From Escarpia spicata (lineage: Eukaryota; Annelida; Polychaeta; Sabellida; Siboglinidae), in the NCBI GenBank assembly GCA_963995525.1, contig OZ023213.1, positions 37,286,775 through 37,350,774 of the forward strand: DNA of 64,000 bases, written 5' to 3'. Both the position numbers and the translations under genes were made by a program. Below, piece by piece: positions 1-11,832 of the stretch. The notes under the pieces were generated by a model. It worked only from the letters and a program-made list of their open reading frames with translations, did no database searches and was not told the DNA's origin. Each line of letters opens with the position of its first letter. Within the stretch, counting starts at the first letter, position 1.

Positions 1-844
1 AATGGAGGTTAAATATACTGCGAAATTTTCAATCAAATCGTATGACTAATTTTTTAGGAAATAAAGGAAACGTTATAATGGCCGCCCATGTAAAATCTAA
101 ATGTGGTCTTTCCCCTACAACCGGAAACCCCCACCTAACATGGTGCAAGCAAAGCAATTATATACCAAGCATAGTCACTGTACGCAGTAATAATGGGACG
201 GTTATTGATTATTACGTGCGTAGCACCGTTTGGCGTCGTTGAGCTAACCGCGTTGAGGCGCCCATGTAAACAGATAGGAAAACTGTTAATACGTTACGTA
301 TTTGACGCAACAGTCACCACCCAGACGCATGTTTAACTATCCCAATCAATCAGCGAGGTGAAGTGATGTGCCAGTTTCAGACTAATGGAGTTTAAGATCA
401 ACAACGCCGAAAAAGTGCGCCGGGACACTGCCAAGGCAATGAATCAAATAAAATGGCTGTTGTTGACACTGTCAGTCGATGTTGTGCTGGTGAGCACATG
501 GTATGTACGCGTATATAAGTAATGTTGGCAACATACATACATATTGATTTTTTAAAATATAATTTGGTCTAATCTTCGCTATTACACCACCTATTTTCTA
601 TTATATGTTATACACTGTATTTGGGTTTTGGGTAGGTACATGTAGTAAACAAACTTACAAAAGCGCCGCTTGGGCGTTTCGAACGGTCAGGTGCATGCAA
701 ACGTGATGAATCGTTGCTGTTTTCTCTGATGTCACTAACCATATGTGTTTACTTTGCAAACACTTGTCGTCTACTACGATGCTCATCTACTTACCAGTCG
801 GTAACATTGTTGCCACATCGAAAAAAAAATTTACTTTACAAGTA
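1..844. other. Gene-poor stretch with one weak small ORF
   Basis: No gene can be supported here. The only candidate is a 45-codon plus-strand ORF at 385-522 (begins MEFKINNAEKV) with a hydrophobic stretch and an internal GTGAGC that would serve as a splice donor at 490. It could be a first exon or noise. The rest is AT-rich and shows no repeat or RNA gene that I recognise. Confidence 0.3.
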
Positions 845-1035
845 CTAAACCACAAAGTCATTGTTTTTGGCCCAATGATATGAATACATGTTTGATTGAA
901 GTGCCACAAACTTCACAAGTTTTTCTTTCGGAAATGAAAAGAAATGTTTTCTGGTGTATTCGACGAACGGTTGTTGCACCCAAACGCGGCACAACATGAG
1001 CCACCACAAGGAAGCCGTCTTGGCTCGGCGGTCAT
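845..1035 (-). pseudogene. THAP-domain fragment, frameshifted
   Basis: Read on the minus strand from an ATG at 1035, the ORF shows a THAP-like N-terminus: a CCAAFGC-type cysteine pair followed by NNR and, after about ten residues, ISFHF. Beyond about position 920 the expected continuation (FPKEKLVKF) lies in a neighbouring frame, so one small indel has broken the domain. THAP domains are C2CH zinc fingers found in P-element-type transposases and in host transcription factors. The second half of the domain, with the distal Cys and His, is not visible. It may be a remnant of a P-type transposon or of a THAP gene. No partner exon was found nearby. Confidence 0.45.
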
Positions 1036-1593
1036 ATTTGACGCAGTCCAGTAGATGGCGCCACCATCCAATTTTAATTGCTTTGGTGCGAGTACGGTGG
1101 CCTTTAGGGAGCATAAGAGTATACGCCTCGACAATATTGCTAGTAGAGTGTGTTTAGGATCTGAATGTTCTGTTTACATTTTCAACATGCGCATGCTGTT
1201 TCACGTTTGGTAAATGCAATTTGGCGGCCAGTATAGCAGTATATGTTCAATATATTTATTATAGTATTAACTGTAACAGTATATAAATAAAGGTTACTAA
1301 ATGAGGAAGGGATGTCTTACTTGGAATGTATTTATGGACACCGTTTTATGTGTGCCTATTTGCATGTCTGGCTGTATTCGCAACACTTCTGGTTTAGACC
1401 AATATAATACACCTATTTTAAACAAGTTTTACCTACTTTTGTTTTGAAATTAATAATTTCGGGTAAGCTTCCATAGCCTTAGCCATTACGTTTACTTACT
1501 GGGCTCTTAGGCTTAATATAAGATTTGAACTATAAAGCGGTAATAACAAGTGACTGGTATGTATAATATATTACCTCTACCAAAAATAGACTG
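1036..1593. other. Gene-free AT-rich stretch
   Basis: I see no coding region, RNA gene or clear repeat between the THAP fragment and the fold-back repeat. ORFs here are short and lack family features. Confidence 0.4.
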
Positions 1594-2013
1594 GGCACTT
1601 GTGTAGAATCCAGACCCACCTCAATTTCGCTGTTATAACTTGAGTTTTGCCTAACTTTGATCAGATCGTTAGTTCCATCATTCAACATCATCCCAAGCAT
1701 ATTTATATTACGAAAATATTGTGTCTTAGCACACTTTTGAAGCCATAACAGCGATCCGGTTTGCACTAGTCTGCATCACTGCAGTCGTGCGTTACCGCAT
1801 CGTGCTCATAAAATGAGCGATATAGCGGTGTATGTTGATGCAAACCGGGGCGCTATTTACGCCTCAAAAGTGAGTTAACACGCAATATTCTTAAATGTAA
1901 ATATGTCTGAGATAATGTTGAATGATGGAACTAATGTACTGAGGTATAAAAGTTAGGCAAAACTCAAGTTGTAACGGCGAAATCGAGGTGGGTCTGGATT
2001 CTACACAAGTGCC
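1594..2013. repeat. 420-bp fold-back (inverted) repeat, MITE-like
   Basis: The left end (GGCACTTGTGTAGAATCCAG, then ACCCACCTC) reappears reverse-complemented at the right end, finishing at 2013. The arms are roughly 190 bp and diverged in the middle. A small direct repeat of flanking sequence (GACTG near 1589 and near 2017) is present but not directly abutting both ends, so a target duplication is not proven. The structure fits a non-autonomous DNA transposon or fold-back element. No ORF is supported inside it. Confidence 0.6.
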
Positions 2014-2066
2014 GAAGACTGAATAAAGAACATTGTCATTGACAAACTGTCATACGATAGAATGCC

Positions 2067-2173
2067 AGACAACTCGGCCCACGGACAACTCGGCCCGAGA
2101 CGACTCGGCCCGGGCCGAGTTGTCTCGAGACATCTCGGCCCCATCCTGAGACAACTCGGCCCCCATCCTGAGA
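2067..2173. repeat. GC-rich cluster of ACAACTCGGCCC motifs with a palindrome
   Basis: Five to six copies of a CAACTCGGCCC-type motif, some in reverse orientation, lie within about 100 bp. A perfect palindrome around CTCGGCCCGGGCCGAG sits at the centre, and the flanks repeat CCCATCCTGAGA. Base composition contrasts sharply with the AT-rich surroundings. Confidence 0.6.
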
Positions 2174-2178
2174 GTTCG

Positions 2179-2640
2179 TTATTGTTTCCAATACGCTTGT
2201 GTTGACCTGATACCGGAATTGCCAGCTGTATATTTGTTCATATAATATTATTTCCCAGTGCTCATCACGACTTACACCAGTGACAGTATCATTACATTTC
2301 TATCGTTATTGACTTGATACTTCCTTATGCCAGGTTCAGTTTAATCGTTTAAATATATAACACTGGTAGTAATTGATTCACAAGGAACATTTTCTTATAT
2401 CTGGTTCAGTTTAGTAATTTAATTACTAACAGTATTTGCATGACCATTGATTTGATATTTTCTTAGAATAGGTTCAGTTGGTGATTTAATATATATCATT
2501 GACAGTATTAATCCAGTCTGTCGGGTATTTGACATAACAAGTTATGTCAGTTTCAGTATTGATGAATTGACACTATATATATTTGACAACATTGATTTAA
2601 CTTATATTGGTAAAAACATTAGGGATGCTGTCAGTGATTC
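2179..2640. repeat. Degenerate ~75-bp tandem repeats, possible retroelement leader or LTR
   Basis: Segments containing TTGATTTGATA, TTTTCTTA and AGGTTCAGTT recur three to four times with substantial divergence. The block lies just upstream of the gag remnant, so it may be part of its LTR or leader, but I could not find a matching downstream LTR. Confidence 0.35.
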
Positions 2641-2846
2641 AACTTTGCCATGTTCGTATAGGACATAACGGTTTGTTGTATTACACCGACAGGTATTGGT
2701 CGTTAATTGTTAGACACCTCTAATTTCTTGTTGTTGTAATCTATCCTTCATTAAGGAGCTAATTAAGTTTTTCCGAGTTTGATCTTGATACAATACTGCA
2801 CATGTGAACCTTGTTTTGTCCCTAGCTATCTTTTGTCACCCTTAGT

Positions 2847-4790
2847 ATGAGGACTAGACGAGATAAGGACGCAAAGGAAAATTCACCAGAAAAGTTAGAC
2901 TATATGTCCGAAAAATTCCAGTTACACTCCCGCTAGAGGTAGCCACAGGGGGCCCCCACAACTGGCACAGACAATCCAGACATATTGGATCGCAATTTTG
3001 CGATAATATACAAAACGCTCGAAAAGATTGGTACAAAACTGAATGACCACAAGGAAACATCAGGTAAGGTAATTAAAACTTTGGAGGCGAATTGCCAAAA
3101 CACTAGTCAGAGAATCTCAGATACAAATAAGAGGCTTGGGGACAAACCAAAGAGCATTGAAGAACAAGCTAGTAGACAAGCTGATGAACTACATAACATG
3201 CAAGACCAGTTCCAACGTCTCCAGTCAATGTCTACCTCTGGAGCAGCAGCTAGGACACAGCCTATGTTGTTAGGTGTCGTGGCATGGCCAGTTACTTTGA
3301 CAACATGGCATCAAACATGTAAACCAAGTCCCCCGAACATGATCAGTTTGGCCCAGAAGCAAAAAACTGGCTTATATGACCCAGAATATCAGCTGCCCTA
3401 TGCACCTTACATGCATCAACATCAAGATTAAAGGTAAAGGAAAGTTCTTATATTGCGCAGTATCCAGTCCTCTGGACTGCTCAAAGCGCTTTACACTTTA
3501 CTCCATGGCAGACCTGTTCAATCGAACACCATCTCGCCTTCTCTGGGAAGAGACCCCCCCATCCTGCAATAGTTGGTAGGGGAAGGGATAGCCGACGTCA
3601 CCAAATGCATGTCCTCTCTCCCGGTGCCTCTCCTTATCATGGTGACATATTTGTCACCCTTGACAAGTTCGAGGGCAAGCCGGGGGAAGAGTACAACTGG
3701 TTCCACCAGTTTCAATTCCTGGCAGATCACTACAACTGGGACTTCGTTGTGCGATTGTTTCGGCTCACGTCCAGTCTGAAAAGTGCAACACTAACTGCAC
3801 ACCGCAGCTTCTCCCATCAAGAACGGGTGGATTATGGTCTCTGCATTCAAGCCTTCCAGAAGAGGTATGGCAACTAGAGACCGATAATACAGATGACACT
3901 CCGGACAGTCATAACTACCATATGACAGGAGGAAGAGGAGAGCATGGACTCGTTTTTTTGGGGGGATCGCGTGTATGCATTAACCAGCAAGCATATGCCC
4001 AGATGGACGAGGACGCCCTCCAAAGTCGCGCGGTGCCAGCGTTTCTCAAGGGTTAGTGGGCCATGTCGTGCACATGCAGGGTGTACGCCGCACGATTGGA
4101 GGTAGACATAGAGAAGTGTCCTTTGACGATGGATCAACAGTGAGGGTGACAGAGGCCCTCCCAGAAGCCAGAGACTTGGAGTGACTGGTAGCGGGAGTGG
4201 TCAGTCAACTTCAACAGTCTGTTATCTCTTCCAAGACAGTCCCTACCGGTGACACGTGCTACACTTGTGAAGGCATCGGACATGTGCCACGAGAATGCGC
4301 TAACAAGCGGAGACGATCACCACCACACCTTACTTGCTATGAGTGCTGCGGAAAAGACCACCTATCGCGTGAATGTTCAAACACACTACGTCGGCAGAGA
4401 GGGATGGTGAAGACAGGTCATCGGCGCCGACGCTGGAGTAGTAGCAGCTCAAGAAGCAGGTCCTCTAACCCGGATTCGGAAGACCCCCGCAGGTACCGGC
4501 GAGGTCACCGACACAGTTCCAGAATTCGCCGTGACAATGACCGCCACGAACATCGGTCTAATAAACACCGAAGGGACCGAACGAATTCCCGTCACAACGA
4601 CCGGCCTTACGGAGAAGACAGGAAACAAACTCGTAGGGACAGCACTCGGTCAAGACATTACAGCAGGAGCAATGGAAAAACGTGACTATAGCCGTAGTCC
4701 TAGCCCAAGGAATCTTGATGCCCCGTCCTCTCCTGCACGGAAGGTTGATGGGACAGTCAAGTTGCCACTGTCAAATTAGGAGGGTTGAGT
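2847..4790 (+). pseudogene. gag: Decayed Gypsy-type gag with two CCHC zinc knuckles
   Basis: Reading starts plausibly at ATG 2847 (MRTRRDKDAKE), meets two stops near 2934-2942, and resumes in the same frame with a coiled-coil-like region (2985-3230). A capsid-like segment follows at 3605-3877, with FEGKPGEEYNWFHQF and an alternating hydrophobic helix pattern typical of Gypsy Gag. The nucleocapsid end at 4197-4685 has two CX2CX4HX4C knuckles (CYTCEGIGHVPREC and CYECCGKDHLSREC) followed by an Arg/Ser-rich tail. Several frame changes show the copy is dead. It runs directly into the palindromic Polinton insertion. The remaining pol part lies beyond that insertion at 18926-20050, same strand. Confidence 0.8.
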
Positions 4791-4797
4791 CCTGTTG

Positions 4798-4803
4798 GTC
4801 GAG
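4798..4803. repeat. Target-site duplication GTCGAG (left copy)
   Basis: GTCGAG stands immediately left of the AG terminus at 4804. The same hexamer follows the CT terminus at 18085. Six-base duplications and AG...CT ends are the hallmark of Maverick/Polinton insertion. Confidence 0.85.
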
Positions 4804-5540
4804 AGTAGTAATAGAGGTTAAGTACGATCTACGGTGGCGCGCCCTGGTGGCAATCCCATGTTAAGAGATAGGGATTTCCACCAGACCGCGCCAAGCGCTT
4901 TTCCCGCCAATTATGCAAATGATTTCTTTGGCGCGGCCTTGTGGAAGTGCAATTGACCAATCACGAGCGAGCTGGGCATTGTGGGCGTGGTTAGTTATGC
5001 AAATGAGCTTGAAAAAGTAGTTCCGACCCCGGGTTAAAGCATAGGGATTTTAACCCCATGTTAAAGCATAGGCCATTTTAATCACACGTTAAAGCATAGG
5101 CCATTTTTATCGCAAAGGTATCCGAACACTTTTCGAATTTTTATCCCACGTTAAAGCATAGGCCATTTTTTTCGCAAAGGTACGCGACCACTTTTTTGAA
5201 TTTTAACCCCACGTTAAAGCATAGGCCGTTTTTATGGCAAATGTATCCGACCACTTTTTGAATTTTAACCCCACGTTAAAGCATAGGTCATTTTATCACA
5301 AAGGTATCCGACCACTTTTCGAATTTTTATCCCGTGTTAAAGCATAGGCCATTTTTATCGCAAAGGTATCCGACCACTTTTTGAATAAAATAACACCATT
5401 TGAATAGGCTACTCACGAGATTGCTTGATCCGGATGCCGAGGCTTCGCCAAGGAACCGACCCGTTGTTTGTTTGACGATGACGTGTCCAATATGTGGTGT
5501 TATAGTAAGGCGTAATTTATAACAAAAGGCTTATAAATTC
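4804..5540. repeat. Left terminal region with ~60-bp tandem repeats
   Basis: The first 230 bp are unique terminal sequence, mirrored at the right end. From about 5030 to 5395 a unit of about 60 bp containing GTTAAAGCATAGGCCATTTT, a CGCAAAGGTATCCGACC box and TTTGAATTTTA recurs six to seven times with small variation. The mirror block is at about 17500-17860. No gene is seen. Confidence 0.75.
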
Positions 5541-5548
5541 AACGGAGA

Positions 5549-5628
5549 CCGTTTTATCTGAAGTAATGTATACGAAATGTAGACTACATATAGGACTATG
5601 TTATACCAGAGCCTATAGCCTCGTTTTT
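5549..5628 (+). repeat. 80-bp direct repeat, first copy
   Basis: The stretch starting TTTTATCTGAAGTAATGTAT recurs at 5951-6027, inside the small ORF that begins at 5908. Both copies are mirrored in the right arm. A perfect inverted repeat TTGCACGCTTGCGTGCAA lies just downstream near 5672. Confidence 0.6.
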
Positions 5629-5853
5629 TTCCGAACAGAGTGACCAAGGAGTACTGCCCAAATTCGTGTATATTGCACGCTTGCGTGCAATAGAGCCCCG
5701 TGACGGATACTTCATGAACAACAAACACCACTTTATGTGACGTCATGACGCAGTGACATCGTTAAAACTCTACAGTCTGTGCTTTTGAATTTTCTACTCT
5801 ACAATCTGTGATCTTTCGGCACGCCCACGTGACCTATATGTTCTGTTGAACTG

Positions 5854-5862
5854 TTATAAAAG
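5854..5862 (+). promoter_or_regulatory. TATA box upstream of small ORF
   Basis: TTATAAAAG lies 54 nt before the ATG at 5908. The motif is conserved in the right arm upstream of the mirrored ORF. Confidence 0.4.
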
Positions 5863-5907
5863 CCCTGCGTCTGTTTTTTTTTTTCATTATATCTTACAAT
5901 TTGGAAG

Positions 5908-6135
5908 ATGAACAACATGACTAGTGATAACGTCCGACAAGGGATTGTTTTATCTGAAGTAATGTATACGAAATGTAGATTACATATAGGACTATGTTAT
6001 ACCAGAGCCTATAGCCTCGTTTTTTCGAGCAGAATGCCCATTTTGGAATTAGCCCTTTGGTTTCTGTTACAAAAACCCGTACTCGAGACATGTCTGGACA
6101 CGTTTGTTTGTCGCAAGCACGCGCCCCCTGTATGA
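5908..6135 (+). CDS. Small ORF of palindromic element, left arm, unknown
   Basis: A 75-aa ORF beginning MNNMTSDNVRQG, 54 nt after a TATA box. It has a hydrophobic central segment (SLVFSSRMPILELALWFLL), which could be a membrane segment. Part of it (5951-6027) is a duplicate of non-coding sequence at 5549-5628, which argues against long-term coding constraint. The same ORF exists in the right arm at 16792-17019 with a few substitutions. No family is recognised. It may be a leader or first exon rather than a protein gene. Confidence 0.25.
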   Translation: MNNMTSDNVRQGIVLSEVMYTKCRLHIGLCYTRAYSLVFSSRMPILELALWFLLQKPVLETCLDTFVCRKHAPPV

Positions 6136-6436
6136 CGTCATGGTACGCGCTGTAATTTTGTACACGAAGTGAGTTGTTCAAGCAGATAGTGCTTTAGTTA
6201 GACCTTGTGTTGAACTTGCGCGTATGTAATGTAATCCCTTCATGTGACGTCAATTAAATAAGTAATTGTGCATGCACAATAGTGGCTATTCTTATATGTC
6301 GTAGTTTGTCGACCCTTTGATTAGGTGTAGGACGCTCGTAGTCTATACATTTACAACTTTAACATAGGTCCAAACCCGATAAAGCATAGCCATAGGCATA
6401 GCCATAGCCTATATGCCTAAGGCTAAGGGGCTAAAC

Positions 6437-6740
6437 TTAAAGGCTATCTGGCCTACAGCGCATAACCACGGACAAACACCTTACAAACACTGACAAACAG
6501 CTCATAACCACTGACAAACAACTTACAAACACTGACAAACAGCTCATAACCACCAACAAACACCTTACAAACACTGACAAACAGTTCATAACCACTGACA
6601 AACAACTTACAAACACGGACAACCAACTTACAAACACTGACAACCAACTTACAAACACGGACAAACAACTTACAAACACTGACAAATAGCTCATAACCAC
6701 TGACAAACAACTCAAAAACACCGACATGCTATAGCGAGTG
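6437..6740. repeat. ~22-bp minisatellite, left arm
   Basis: Units of the form ACAAACACTGACAAACAACTT alternate with CATAACCACTGACAAACAGCT, about 22 bp each, giving a 44-bp dimer. The long hydrophobic ORFs across it are a by-product of the repeat. The mirror copy is at 16200-16480. Confidence 0.8.
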
Positions 6741-7605
6741 AAAAATCTCCCTGTTAACCGGTATAAACTGGTATAAATCAAGCCTCAAGGTTCTGTGTAT
6801 TTGTCCCGTGTTAAGGCATTGGGAATTATACGAACTTATCTGCTAAAACATTCAAACTACCAGCTATCTGTGTAATATTTTGGTCAAACTGTTTGTCGTG
6901 TAACAATATTTGTCAGTACTCACCAACAGTCACAGTGGGTATCCTGTTTGTAAACTGTTTTGAAGGGGTATTCCCTGTTCAAGCCTCATCTATTTAAATA
7001 AACACGCTATGGGCGATGCACAATGTCGACTCGAGCGACTTGACGCCAAAGATCATATATCAATACAAGACGACGCAGTGCTCGCTATCTATATTGTTCG
7101 AGGAAAGTGAAGCGTCATGATAGTGAAGCGTTATGTTAGAACAGTACAGACACACAATAACCTCCCAGATAAGATGTACCAGTATTTATATAGTTTACCG
7201 TATTAAAGGCCAAGTGTACAAATGTCCATTAGAACGTTTTTATCTTTTTTCGGACTATAGTATTTAAATTCGTGCTTCTTCGTTAAAACCTGCCAAATTA
7301 GCTTCGGTCGTAAAACAAATAACCTGGCACGGGTAACCGAAAATGAACTCATAGATACATACACGTGGTACGAAACACACAACTGAACCGAATACGCTAT
7401 TCAAATCGAACTCAGACCAACTAGTTGCGCAAACGAAACACAAACTTAACCGAATACGCTATACAAATCGAACTCAGAACAAATAGTTGCGAAAACGAAA
7501 CACTATAGCTTGACCAACGCGCTACACGAATCGAACTATAGACACGAGTTGTACAAAAGAAACACAAACTTAGCCGAACACGCTGCACGAATTGAACTCA
7601 GACCG
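6741..7605. other. Unique arm sequence without a supported gene
   Basis: Non-repetitive sequence shared with the right arm (about 15395-16195). From about 7330 to 7605 short motifs such as AAACGAAACAC and ACTTAGCCGAA recur loosely and mark the edge of the 34-bp array; the same motifs return after the array at 9290-9600. No gene is recognised. Confidence 0.4.
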
Positions 7606-9245
7606 ACTGATGACACATCACACGTTATGTCACGAGACTACGGATGTCACGTCACACGTTATGTCACGAGACTACGTCGGGTGTCACATCACACAAGATT
7701 ACGGATGACACATCACGCGTTATGTCACAAGATTACGGATGACACATCACAAGTTATGTCACAAGATTACGGATGACACATCACACGTTATGTCACAAGA
7801 TTACGGATGACACATCACAAGTTATGTCACAAGATTACGGATGACACATCACACGTTATGTCACGAGACTACGTCGGATATCACATCACACAAGATTACG
7901 GATGACACATCACGCGTTATTTCACAAGATTACGGATGACCCATCACAAGTTATGTCACAAGATTACGGATGACACATCACACGTTATGTCACGAGACTA
8001 CGTCGGATGTCACATCACACAAGATTACGGATGACACATCACGCGTTATGTCACAAGATTACGGATGACCCTTCACAAGTTATGTCACAAGATTACGGAT
8101 GACACATCACAAGTTATGTCACAAGATTACGGATGACACATCACACGTTATGTCACAAGATTACGGATGACCCATCACAAGTTATGTCACAAGATTACGG
8201 ATGACACATCACAAGATATGTCACAAGATTACGGATGACACATCACAAGTTATGTCACAAGATTACGGATGACACATCACGCGTTATGTCACAAGATTAC
8301 GGATGACACATCACAAGATATGTCACAAGATTACGGATGACACATCACAAGTTATGTCACAAGATTACGGATGACACATCACACGTTATGTCACGAGACT
8401 ACGTCGGATATCACATCACACAAGATTACGGATGACACATCACGCGTTATGTCACAAGATTACGGATGACCCATCACAAGTTATGTCACAAGATTACGGA
8501 TGACACATCACACGTTATGTCACGAGACTACGTCGGATGTCACATCACACAAGATTACGGATGACACATCACGCGTTATGTCACAAGATTACGGATGACC
8601 CATCACAAGTTATGTCACAAGATTACGGATGACACATCACAAGTTATGTCACAAGATTACGGATGACACATCACACGTTATGTCACAAGATTACGGATGA
8701 CACATCACAAGTTATGTCACAAGATTACGGATGACACATCACACGTTATGTCACAAGATTACGGATGACACATCACAAGTTATGTCACAAGATTACGGAT
8801 GACACATCACAAGTTATGTCACAAGATTACGGATGACACATCACACGTTATGTCACGAGACTACGTCGGATGTCACATCACACAAGATTACGGATGACAC
8901 ATCACGCGTTATGTCACAAGATTACGGATGACACATCACAAGTTATGTCACAAGATTACGGATGACACATCACACGTTATGTCACGAGACTACGTCGGAT
9001 GTCACATCACACAAGATTACGGATGACACATCACGCGTTATGTCACAAGATTACGGATGACCCATCACAAGTTATGTCACAAGATTACGGATGACACATC
9101 ACACGTTATGTCACGAGACTACGTCGGATGTCACATCACACAAGATTACGGATGACACATCACGCGTTATGTCACAAGATTACGGATGACACATCACAAG
9201 TTATGTCACGAGACTACGGATGTCACATCACGCGAGAGTACGACC
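7606..9245. repeat. 34-bp minisatellite array, left arm (~1.6 kb)
   Basis: About 48 units based on GATTACGGATGACACATCAC plus AAGTTATGTCACAA. The variant with CGAGACTACGTCGGATGTC recurs about every six to eight units and forms a higher-order pattern. The mirrored array in the right arm (14690-15395) is less than half as long. Confidence 0.9.
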
Positions 9246-9639
9246 GAGACAAGAGATATTCCACGAGACTACGGATGACACATCACATGAGACTCAGACC
9301 AACTAGTTGCGTAAACGAAACAGAAACTTAGCCGATTACGCTACACGAATCGAAATATAGACACGAGTTGTACAAACGAAACAGAAACTTAGCCGAACAA
9401 GTGACACGAATTGAACACAGACCGACAAGTCGGACAAACGAAACACTATAGTTTGACCAACACGCCGAACGAATCGAACTATAGACACGATTTGTACAAA
9501 CGAAACACGAAACTTAGCCGAACAAGTGACACGAATTGAACTCAGACCAACTAGTCGGACAAACGAAACACTTTAGTTTGACCAACACGCTACACAAAGT
9601 TGTCAATTCGACGTGTTATCGCGTGAGATCCCTCAAAAC

Positions 9640-9830
9640 GAAGCAAAGCAAAGCAAATAGTCGGGTTATCAAAGCAAAGCAAAGCAAAGCAAATATATGG
9701 GTTATCAAAGCAAAGCAAAGCAAATAGACGGGTTATCAAAGCAAAGCAAAACAAATAGATGGGTTATCAAAGCAAAGCAAAACAAATAGCCGGGTTATCA
9801 AAGCAAAGCAAAGCAAATAGACAGGTTATC
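9640..9830. repeat. ~30-bp AAAGCAAAGC repeats, left arm
   Basis: Six units of GGTTATCAAAGCAAAGCAAA followed by a short variable AATAGNCGG-type end, directly upstream of the C2H2 gene. The mirror is at 14110-14325. Confidence 0.75.
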
Positions 9831-9889
9831 GCGCAATTCAACTAGTGGTTCATTTCGTTGTTTGCGTTTGAACAGTAAACACCTGCATC

Positions 9890-10966
9890 ATGAGCTCATC
9901 TACTGTTCTACTGACTGCCAACAAGCCCACACCAGCACCGTCCTTGGCACCTTTCCGATGCCCAGATTGCAAGATATATTTTACACGTAGGAACAACTGG
10001 AAAAGTCACATTGCCCACAATCGCTGTAGGCCATCGACAAACACTACGGCGACAAGCACTACATTGTTCAATTTACTTGAACCGGCGCCTACTTCGACAT
10101 CTGTGTCTTTGATCCCGGCAACAAACTCGTCATTCTCGTCTCCATCTCAGGCGCCTACTATGACACATGTACCTACGGTTCCATCAACAAGCTCGTCATT
10201 CCCGGCTCCATCTCAGGAGACCATGGAGTATACAAAGAAGATGGCGCTGGTCGATCCACGTATTTTAGAAAACATTCAACCACAACGTCCTTCTCCGGCT
10301 AATCCTATCGAAAGGGTCTTGCAACGACTCGACAATGAAATGCAAGGCATATTGGAACGAAACGATATATACGAGAGGGAAAAGGTTGTGTTGTATAACC
10401 AGGTATTGAGTCGGTACAACGATCTTTCAGACAAACGTAACCAAGAACCCGTGCGTGTGGTCTTCGAAAAAATCCCCAGTGAAGAGAAAAACAAAGTACA
10501 ACCTGCTAACGAAAACGAAGTCGTCGAAAAGGAGAGTATCGAAAACGAAATCATCGACAGCGTGCCGAAAACTATGAAGCAGAAAGCACGAAGACTACTC
10601 GATAAAATGAAAGGGGCCGTAAGTTGAAACGGTCGTGGCGAGATGATGTACAGAAACAAGGCGGTACCCGGAAGTAACATCGTGGACCTTGTGAATGACG
10701 TGTTGAGAAAACGGAAGTCGTTTGAACCGGTGGGATGGGAAAGCTTTGCTCGTGGTCTCAAGGATGTCAACACTCCAATGGATTTAGTCGGGAACTCAGA
10801 TCGTTGGATTTACATGCAGACAGCATCAGTGGACGATGACATATCAAAGGAAACCAGCATTCCGTGTGACAGTGGTCGTCGTCGGAATCGTAGACGACCT
10901 TCATCGTCGCGACGCGCGCTTCATTCGGCGACACCTTTGCAAATCACACGTTGGGAACCTTATTAA
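9890..10966 (+). pseudogene. C2H2-finger Polinton protein with in-frame TGA (left arm copy)
   Basis: A 245-codon ORF starts at ATG 9890 and ends at TGA 10625-10627. The same frame stays open beyond it to TAA 10966, so the two ORFs (245 and 107 aa) form one 359-codon gene with one internal TGA. Residues 24-46 are a zinc finger, C24-C27-H40-C46, with FTRRNN in the knuckle. The middle is Pro/Thr/Ser-rich low complexity. The C-terminal part, on both sides of the TGA, is dense and ordered (KARRLLDKMKG before, PGSNIVDLVNDVLRKRK after) and resembles, from memory, an ORF common in invertebrate Polintons. The finger closely matches the FTRRDN fingers at the N-terminus of the PolB encoded at 39778-44205. 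Both palindrome arms keep the same TGA. It may be a nonsense mutation that predates the duplication, or a readthrough site. Confidence 0.65.
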
Positions 10967-11157
10967 CATTATCGATTTGGAATCTACAGGAACAGTGTTC
11001 AAGAGAGATCATATGGGAAATATTCAAATAAAATTGTGTTTATGCTATGGATGAGTGTGTTTGTTTTTTCGTTTTCATAGTCACGTGACTTCCCTTAACA
11101 CAAAAACTGTGCACGTTCATGAGAGAGGGAACATCCGACACCACTCAACGGATACCT

Positions 11158-11373
<216 letters not shown>

Positions 11374-11832
11374 TAGAGTCTACCATAGCAAGCGAATTTG
11401 AAAACCGCTATGAGCGAAAACGACTATGTCAATAACATATAAGGACAATCACCTGACAGGACTTCATTCAAAGAGGCGACCATCAGGGTTCCCAACAACA
11501 CTCAACGGATCCCAACGTAATTAGTCAGAGTATTGCCATCTACCGACCACGACAGATCTCTATTCGTCGACACGTAGAGGCCGCCATGACAGTTCGTCAT
11601 GACATTCAAGACTATATACACTAGTTTTCGGCGTCATCTCATTTACATAACCAATCAGACCGAACGTACAGCACGTGACTTCCCTTAACACAAAAACTGT
11701 GCACGTCCATGAGAGAGGCGACATTCGACGCCACTCAACGGACACCGATGTAATTAGTCAGAGTATCGCCATCTACTGACCATGATGACCAACGATAGCG
11801 GAAGCGTAGAGGCCGCCATGACAGGTCGCCAT
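11374..11832. other. Inner end of left arm, with local duplication
   Basis: No gene. A box containing CACTCAACGGA, TAATTAGTCAGAGTAT and GCCATCTAC occurs twice (about 11500-11560 and 11735-11785), and CTTCCCTTAACACAAAAACTG also occurs twice (11090 and 11682). These sub-repeats are mirrored in the right arm. Confidence 0.5.

Noticed and set aside
4804..5030. LTRs of the Gypsy element at the ends of the 13-kb insertion
   Set aside because: The ends are inverted, not direct, start AG and not TG, and are flanked by a 6-bp duplication, which fits Polinton and not an LTR element.
6437..6781. 114-aa and 85-aa ORFs of Leu/Ser/Val/Phe repeats, also at 16153-16497
   Set aside because: Produced by the 22-bp minisatellite and open in more than one frame; no start context or family.
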